Shown here: in pieces, positions 53,564 through 56,437 of the stretch
Layout of the letters: every line of letters begins with the position of its first letter
How positions within the stretch are numbered: the first letter of the stretch is position 1
DNA from: Aequorivita antarctica
Lineage (GTDB): Bacteria; Bacteroidota; Bacteroidia; Flavobacteriales; Flavobacteriaceae
Direction of reading: 5' to 3'
DNA: 56,437 bases
NCBI RefSeq assembly: GCF_007997155.1
Contig: NZ_VORT01000015.1
Span: forward strand, 1-56,437
Made by a program: the position numbers and the translations under genes
Notes under the pieces: generated by a model
Database searches by the model: none
Told to the model about the DNA's origin: nothing
The model's input: only the letters and a program-made list of their open reading frames with translations

Positions 53564-53917
53564 TTATCTTTTCCTTACAATCAAAATTTCATCATCCGAA
53601 AATTCCATCCAGGCAATGTCGTAGAGGTAATGGAACATCTTATTATGTGAATTGATATGAAAATGGGTATGGTATTTAAACCTAAACCTTTTCTTTTCGA
53701 GTACATTTCTGTACACCTTAACCTGGGCTTTATTTTCACCTAGCAATTCTGAAAGGATGGAATAGTTGCGTTTTAGATAGCTGTTAATTTCAATTGCTGC
53801 CTTTTTCGCCTCATAGCGAAGGTGTTTGTGGTAATGGTTTTTACAGTCTGTGGAACAGAATATTTTATCGGCCCTTCCTTTAAGGGGGCTGGAACATATT
53901 TTGCACTTTCGTTCCAT
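53564..53917 (-). CDS. Small zinc-ribbon protein divergent from the recombinase
   Basis: The 117-residue protein opens with a treble-clef or zinc-ribbon unit, CKICSSPLKGRADKIFCSTDC, then a basic helical part (KNHYHKHLRYEAKKAA), and ends with FRFKYHTHFHINSH and MFHYLYDIAWMEFSDDEILIVRK. I do not recognise a named family, though similar small zinc proteins occur in flavobacteria. It is transcribed away from the recombinase gene across a 122-bp gap with inverted repeats. It could be a DNA-binding regulator or accessory factor; this is inference from position and charge. Confidence 0.72.
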   Translation of the reverse strand: MERKCKICSSPLKGRADKIFCSTDCKNHYHKHLRYEAKKAAIEINSYLKRNYSILSELLGENKAQVKVYRNVLEKKRFRFKYHTHFHINSHNKMFHYLYDIAWMEFSDDEILIVRKR

Positions 53918-53947
53918 GATTTATGCTTTTGTAACTGTAAAGATAGG

Positions 53948-53998
53948 TTATCCGTTCTTAACGGTTATACCTGCTTATTGTCGTTTGTCAACGGATAA
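53948..53998. promoter_or_regulatory. AACGGnTAw repeats between the zinc-ribbon and recombinase genes
   Basis: TTATCCGTT (53948-53956) and AACGGTTAT (53960-53968) form an inverted repeat with a 3-base spacer. A further AACGGATAA copy lies at 53990-53998, the exact reverse complement of the first. The arrangement suggests an operator for a dimeric regulator or binding arms for the recombinase itself. Confidence 0.55.
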
Positions 53999-54014
53999 TG
54001 GGTTTTTCTTTGAT

Positions 54015-54022
54015 TAATTTTG
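54015..54022 (+). promoter_or_regulatory. -7 box of the recombinase gene
   Basis: TAATTTTG matches TAnnTTTG and ends 17 bases before the ATG at 54040. It lies just downstream of the AACGGATAA repeat, so a protein bound there would affect the promoter. Confidence 0.55.
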
Positions 54023-54039
54023 GGTAAACCATAAGCGTC

Positions 54040-55170
54040 ATGCCGGAAAACCTTGTTATAATACTATTTCGTCCCGTTGCCAATGCGGGCCGTATTAAAT
54101 TTCGTATTCCCTACCAAATGAAAGCGGAACGGGAGGCGTTCAAAAAGTTGGGTGGGGCCTTTTACCACTACAATCAGAGATTATGGAGCCTACCCAATAC
54201 CCCTGCTAATATGGCACAGGCAGATGCGCTTTTTGGAAAAAAAATGATTGTAGAGGAAACCGTACTTCCTTCCGTAATACCACAATTTAAGGTTTCTGAA
54301 AAAATGCAGGAGGAATTGGATCGCAACCACCAAAAGATGCACTTAAAGGGATTTAGTGAAGCTACCATACGCAATTACCAGAGTAACCTAACGCAGTTCT
54401 TTAAATATTTTGAGGGCGCGGAGTATCGGGAAATCACTAAGGAGCAAATTGAGGGGTTTGTGTATTATTTAATCAGTAAATACAAGATTAGTGAGCAAAA
54501 GCAGAACCAGCTCATAAATGCCATTAAGTGCTATTATGAGCATAGCTTGGGTATGCCACGGGAATATTATAATATAACGCGCCCCACCAAGAGCAAAGAC
54601 CTGCCCAACATACTGAGTGAGGGTGAGGTTAGGGCAATCATCAATTTTCCAACGAATACAAAGCACCGTGCCATACTCCATACCATATACGGGGCAGGCT
54701 TGCGGGTAGGTGAGTTAATAAGGCTGAGGGTAAAAGATATACGCAGTGCCGACGGTTATATTTTTATAAAAGATGCCAAAGGCAAGAAGGACCGCCATAC
54801 TGTTTTGAGCCCCTTTCTATTAGAACTATTGCGATCTTATTTTAAGGAATACAAACCGAGCTATTGGCTTTTCGAGGGCCAAGATGGCGGACAGTATACT
54901 GCCCAGAGCGTGCAGCGCATATACCGCCAGGCCGTTAAGGGAACCAACAGCAATCCATGGAGTACGCCTCATACCTTGCGGCACAGTTTTGCTACCCACC
55001 TGATGGAACACGGGGTAAACATACGTTATATACAGAGTGCCCTTGGCCATGCAAGCACCAAGACCACGGAAATTTACACCAGAGTAATAGGGATTAGCAA
55101 CAAAACATTGAAGAGCCCATTGGATAGCTTGTATGAAACGGCTATATTTGAAAAAGACAAACAAAAATGA
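54040..55170 (+). CDS. Integron-integrase-like tyrosine recombinase with extra N-terminal domain
   Basis: The 376-residue protein has three parts. Residues 1-75 form an extra domain (GRIKFRIPYQMKAEREAFKKLGG, HYNQRLWSLPNT) that resembles the HARP single-strand/fork-binding motif. About 88-175 is a SAM-like core-binding domain (MHLKGFSEATIRNYQSNLTQFF). About 190-365 is the catalytic domain with all active-site residues: R in GAGLRVGELIRL, K in DAKGKKDRH, HTLRHSFATHLM, ALGHAST and the nucleophile in EIYTRV. It ends KTLKSPLDSLYE; SPLD is also found near the end of class integron integrases. The IntI-specific insertion before the HxxR box is not evident. It lies in the same direction as, and directly before, a cassette array. 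Confidence 0.9.
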   Translation: MPENLVIILFRPVANAGRIKFRIPYQMKAEREAFKKLGGAFYHYNQRLWSLPNTPANMAQADALFGKKMIVEETVLPSVIPQFKVSEKMQEELDRNHQKMHLKGFSEATIRNYQSNLTQFFKYFEGAEYREITKEQIEGFVYYLISKYKISEQKQNQLINAIKCYYEHSLGMPREYYNITRPTKSKDLPNILSEGEVRAIINFPTNTKHRAILHTIYGAGLRVGELIRLRVKDIRSADGYIFIKDAKGKKDRHTVLSPFLLELLRSYFKEYKPSYWLFEGQDGGQYTAQSVQRIYRQAVKGTNSNPWSTPHTLRHSFATHLMEHGVNIRYIQSALGHASTKTTEIYTRVIGISNKTLKSPLDSLYETAIFEKDKQK

Positions 55171-55228
55171 CATGGGGTACATGTGCGATATATACGTCAC
55201 TCCTATGTTGTATATATACATGTTGTGC
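55171..55228 (+). other. Candidate primary insertion site (attI-like) after the recombinase stop
   Basis: Starting right after the recombinase stop, this 58-bp stretch has no left palindromic arm but ends in the same GTTGTG core found at the right end of cassette site 1. It also contains an earlier GTTG 15 bases upstream (55207-55210 and 55222-55225) and a 12-bp palindrome TGTATATATACA (55209-55220) between them. It marks the junction with cassette 1. The equivalence to attI is inferred from position. Confidence 0.55.
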
Positions 55229-55757
55229 TTCATGCAAGAAAAACCGAAAAATGAGATTTTGGATTAAAAGAATATTAATATTAAGTATTGTTTGCTTGTC
55301 TTTTTCTTGTGGAAAACAAGAGAAATTTGAGAGCGGAAAATGGAAACAAGGCGGAGGGGAAAATTTGTTGACGGAAATAAGATTGAATATGACCGAAGAC
55401 TTAATTAATAGTAAAATTCTCATTGGAAAGAATCAAACAGAAATTTACGAATTATTAGGGAATCCTGAACCAGTCAACACCTATTCAGAATCCGATACAA
55501 AATTTTATCCTGTAATGGAAAAGTATAAATGGAATGTTGACCCCGATGAATTAATATATCTTGAAGTAAATTTTAGTAAGGAGGGTTTAGCTGAAAATAT
55601 AAAAGTTTATAAGACAAAATAAAGCACGAAAGCACAACACAGTATATAAGCTATGGCTTGGTCAGTCCTCACTTGGAAAATCCTGCGGATTTTCCAAAGC
55701 CAGTTTTTATTTGGAGAGGTTCGTGCTAAATCACGCCACAGCTCATATACATAAACG
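55223..55757 (+). mobile_element. Cassette 1 of an integron-like array (about 535 bp)
   Basis: The unit runs from the TT of the first GTTGTG core to the G of the core ending site 1, taking cleavage between G and TT as in integrons (inference). Its first bases, GTTGTGCTT (55222-55230), are the exact reverse complement of AAGCACAAC (55630-55638), the outer left arm of its own terminal site. It holds one gene (a lipoprotein) in array orientation, followed 10 bases later by the site, and no promoter of its own is visible in the 28 bases before the gene. Confidence 0.72.
55251..55622 (+). CDS. Cassette-borne small lipoprotein
   Basis: The 123-residue protein starts at ATG 55251 with a lipoprotein signal (ILILSIVCLSFSCGK, lipobox cysteine 20). 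The frame continues upstream to 55167, but that part crosses the cassette boundary and cannot belong to the gene. The mature part has IGKNQTEIYELLGNPEPV, reminiscent of the helix-turn seen in BamE/SmpA-like lipoproteins, and ends in beta-strand-like YLEVNFSKEGLAENIKVYK. Function is unknown. The start is only 28 bases inside the cassette, typical of cassette genes that rely on outside transcription. Confidence 0.75.
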   Translation: MRFWIKRILILSIVCLSFSCGKQEKFESGKWKQGGGENLLTEIRLNMTEDLINSKILIGKNQTEIYELLGNPEPVNTYSESDTKFYPVMEKYKWNVDPDELIYLEVNFSKEGLAENIKVYKTK

Positions 55758-55763
55758 TTGTGG
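55630..55763 (+). repeat. Cassette recombination site 1 (attC-like imperfect palindrome)
   Basis: The outer arms are AAGCACAAC (55630-55638) and GTTGTGG (55757-55763). The inner arms are GTATATAAGCTATGGC (55642-55657) and GCCACAGCTCATATAC (55735-55750), complementary at 14 of 16 positions. Between them is a perfect central hairpin, TTGGAAAATCC-tgc-GGATTTTCCAA (55673-55697). The layout (two pairs of arms around a variable centre, CAAC...GTTG ends) parallels integron attC sites, but the box sequences differ. Confidence 0.75.
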
Positions 55764-56312
55764 GGCAGTTGATCTAAAAAAAAGCAGAACGCATAAGGAT
55801 CCATAAAAAGGGTTCGGACTTTTCCGCCAGGACGAAAACACGGTTTTTGGGCGGGAAACCGCAAAATCCCCACAAAGGCAATCGTTTATTTGCAGAGGAT
55901 AGTAGAATGATTCTTTGGATGAAGATTTTTTTGGCAGTCGTATATTTTCGAAATCAAAGCTTGGGATTTTGCGGTTCCGATGGAGGCCATTTCCTTTTTG
56001 CGGGCGATAGTTGAGCCAATCAGTACGCTCAATCGAAGTAGGTGTATATTTACTAACAATCAAAAACCGTGTTTTCGGCAAGCCTCGAAGGCCAGTTCAT
56101 ATCAGCAAAGTTTCCGGAAAAAGGGAAAACCGCCCCACAACACGGGCTATAAGCAATGCTGGGTATGTGTTTAATTCAAAAGCAGTTGTATATTTACAAA
56201 GTCACCAAAACTTCATTTTGGCGAATAGAATAATAAGTAAAAAATAAAGTTTTGGCTTAGTGCGAGCTTCGAAAATCAGTTCATTTTTGGCGCACTGCTC
56301 ATAGCCCAACCG
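55758..56312 (+). mobile_element. Cassette 2 of the array (about 555 bp), without a clear gene
   Basis: The unit begins GTTGTGGGGC (55757-55766, including the preceding G). This is the exact reverse complement of GCCCCACAAC (56132-56141), the outer left arm of its own terminal site. Short frames exist on both strands (the longest about 112 codons on the minus strand), but none has convincing protein character. Instead it contains long nested inverted repeats. It may carry a structured RNA, a decayed gene or a fused remnant of an older site. Confidence 0.68.
55833..56077. repeat. Nested perfect inverted repeats inside cassette 2
   Basis: The outer pair is CGAAAACACGGTTTTTG (55833-55849) with CAAAAACCGTGTTTTCG (56061-56077), 17 bp perfect. 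The inner pair is AACCGCAAAATCCC (55857-55870) with GGGATTTTGCGGTT (55963-55976), 14 bp perfect. They are nested in order, so the strand can fold into one long two-helix arm. Confidence 0.85.
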
Positions 56313-56321
56313 TTGCCACCC
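56132..56321 (+). repeat. Cassette recombination site 2 (attC-like imperfect palindrome)
   Basis: The inner arms are GGGCTATAAGCAATGC (56144-56159) and GCACTGCTCATAGCCC (56292-56307), again complementary at 14 of 16 positions. The outer left arm is GCCCCACAAC (56132-56141). The right core is GTTGCCACCC (56312-56321), which does not match the left arm beyond GTTG, as expected if those bases belong to the next cassette. The centre is longer than in site 1 (total about 190 bp) and contains a CCAAAA/TTTTGG hairpin (56204-56220). Confidence 0.75.
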
Positions 56322-56437
56322 ATTTGAGAAAAATCCCGCAAACATTGAAAAACCCAAAGGACACGACGGAAAAATGAAATTGTGAACGGAATTAAAAATG
56401 CGGAATTAACACGCTGAACCGAATGCCAAACCAAATG
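56313..56437 (+). mobile_element. Start of cassette 3 (cut by the window edge)
   Basis: The sequence after the G of site 2 begins TTGCCACCC. No gene start can be assigned in the remaining 125 bases: ATG codons at 56374 and later lead to immediate stops. If the rule seen in cassettes 1 and 2 holds, this cassette's own site should begin with GGGTGGCAAC. Confidence 0.5.

Noticed and set aside
55673-55697. Hairpin TTGGAAAATCC/GGATTTTCCAA after the cassette lipoprotein as a transcription terminator
   Set aside because: It has no T-run after it and sits exactly in the centre of the palindromic recombination site, which explains it better.
55743-56081. 112-codon minus-strand frame in cassette 2
   Set aside because: It starts inside long inverted repeats and crosses the cassette boundary at 55757/55758; composition is not convincing.
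55630-56321. Palindromic sites as a CRISPR array or as insertion-sequence ends
   Set aside because: There are no short regular repeats with uniform spacers and no transposase; unit lengths and the end-to-arm covariation fit cassettes instead.

Overview
The window looks like a chromosome segment of a Flavobacteriaceae bacterium (Bacteroidota). The evidence is type IX secretion (T9SS)-type surface proteins, a TonB-dependent receptor with a carboxypeptidase-like N-terminal domain, a Wzc/Wza capsule locus, several flavobacterial TAnnTTTG -7 promoter boxes with almost no Shine-Dalgarno sites, low GC and short intergenic repeats typical of the group. Genus is not resolvable by eye.

Layout. 1-3003 (minus) is the N-terminal 1001 codons of a giant secreted adhesin with C-type lectin, fibrinogen-like and SUEL-type lectin modules and 81-residue repeats; it runs off the left edge. 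3.3-12.0 kb holds housekeeping and redox genes: a DnaQ/GIY-YIG fusion nuclease, a HAD phosphatase, a metallo-beta-lactamase-fold hydrolase, a luciferase-like flavoprotein, an Old Yellow Enzyme, a small HExxH protein and aconitase. 12.2-18.1 kb is a haem-type uptake operon (TonB receptor, HmuT/U/V-like ABC transporter). 18.1-32.6 kb is mixed: two T9SS cargo proteins, a toxin-antitoxin pair, a BaiN-like flavoprotein, a PLP decarboxylase, an EEP-family hydrolase, tRNA-Leu(UAG), an M20 dipeptidase, a LytTR regulator and others. 32.7-34.5 kb is a BlaI/M56 repressor-protease pair with two visible operators, followed by an M1 peptidase. 36.7-52.7 kb is one minus-strand surface-polysaccharide cluster running from the initiating sugar-1-phosphate transferase through GDP-fucose synthesis, flippase, polymerase and glycosyltransferases to deacetylases, Wza and Wzc.

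The most unusual region is 53.1-56.4 kb. A truncated 3' half of a tRNA-Met-like gene with its terminator marks an island boundary. It is followed by a divergent pair: a small zinc-ribbon protein and a tyrosine recombinase with an extra N-terminal domain and an IntI-like SPLD C-terminus. Directly after the recombinase stop codon an array of cassettes begins. Two complete cassettes (about 535 and 555 bp) each end in a long imperfect palindrome resembling an integron attC site. In each cassette the first 9-10 bases are the exact reverse complement of the outer arm of that same cassette's terminal site, the covariation expected of integron cassettes. A third cassette begins at the right edge. I read this as an integron-like gene-capture system of Bacteroidota, with its own site architecture and with recombinase and array pointing the same way.

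Three small genes (near 12.5, 19.3 and 20.35 kb) each look split by a one-base frameshift, either decay or consensus error.
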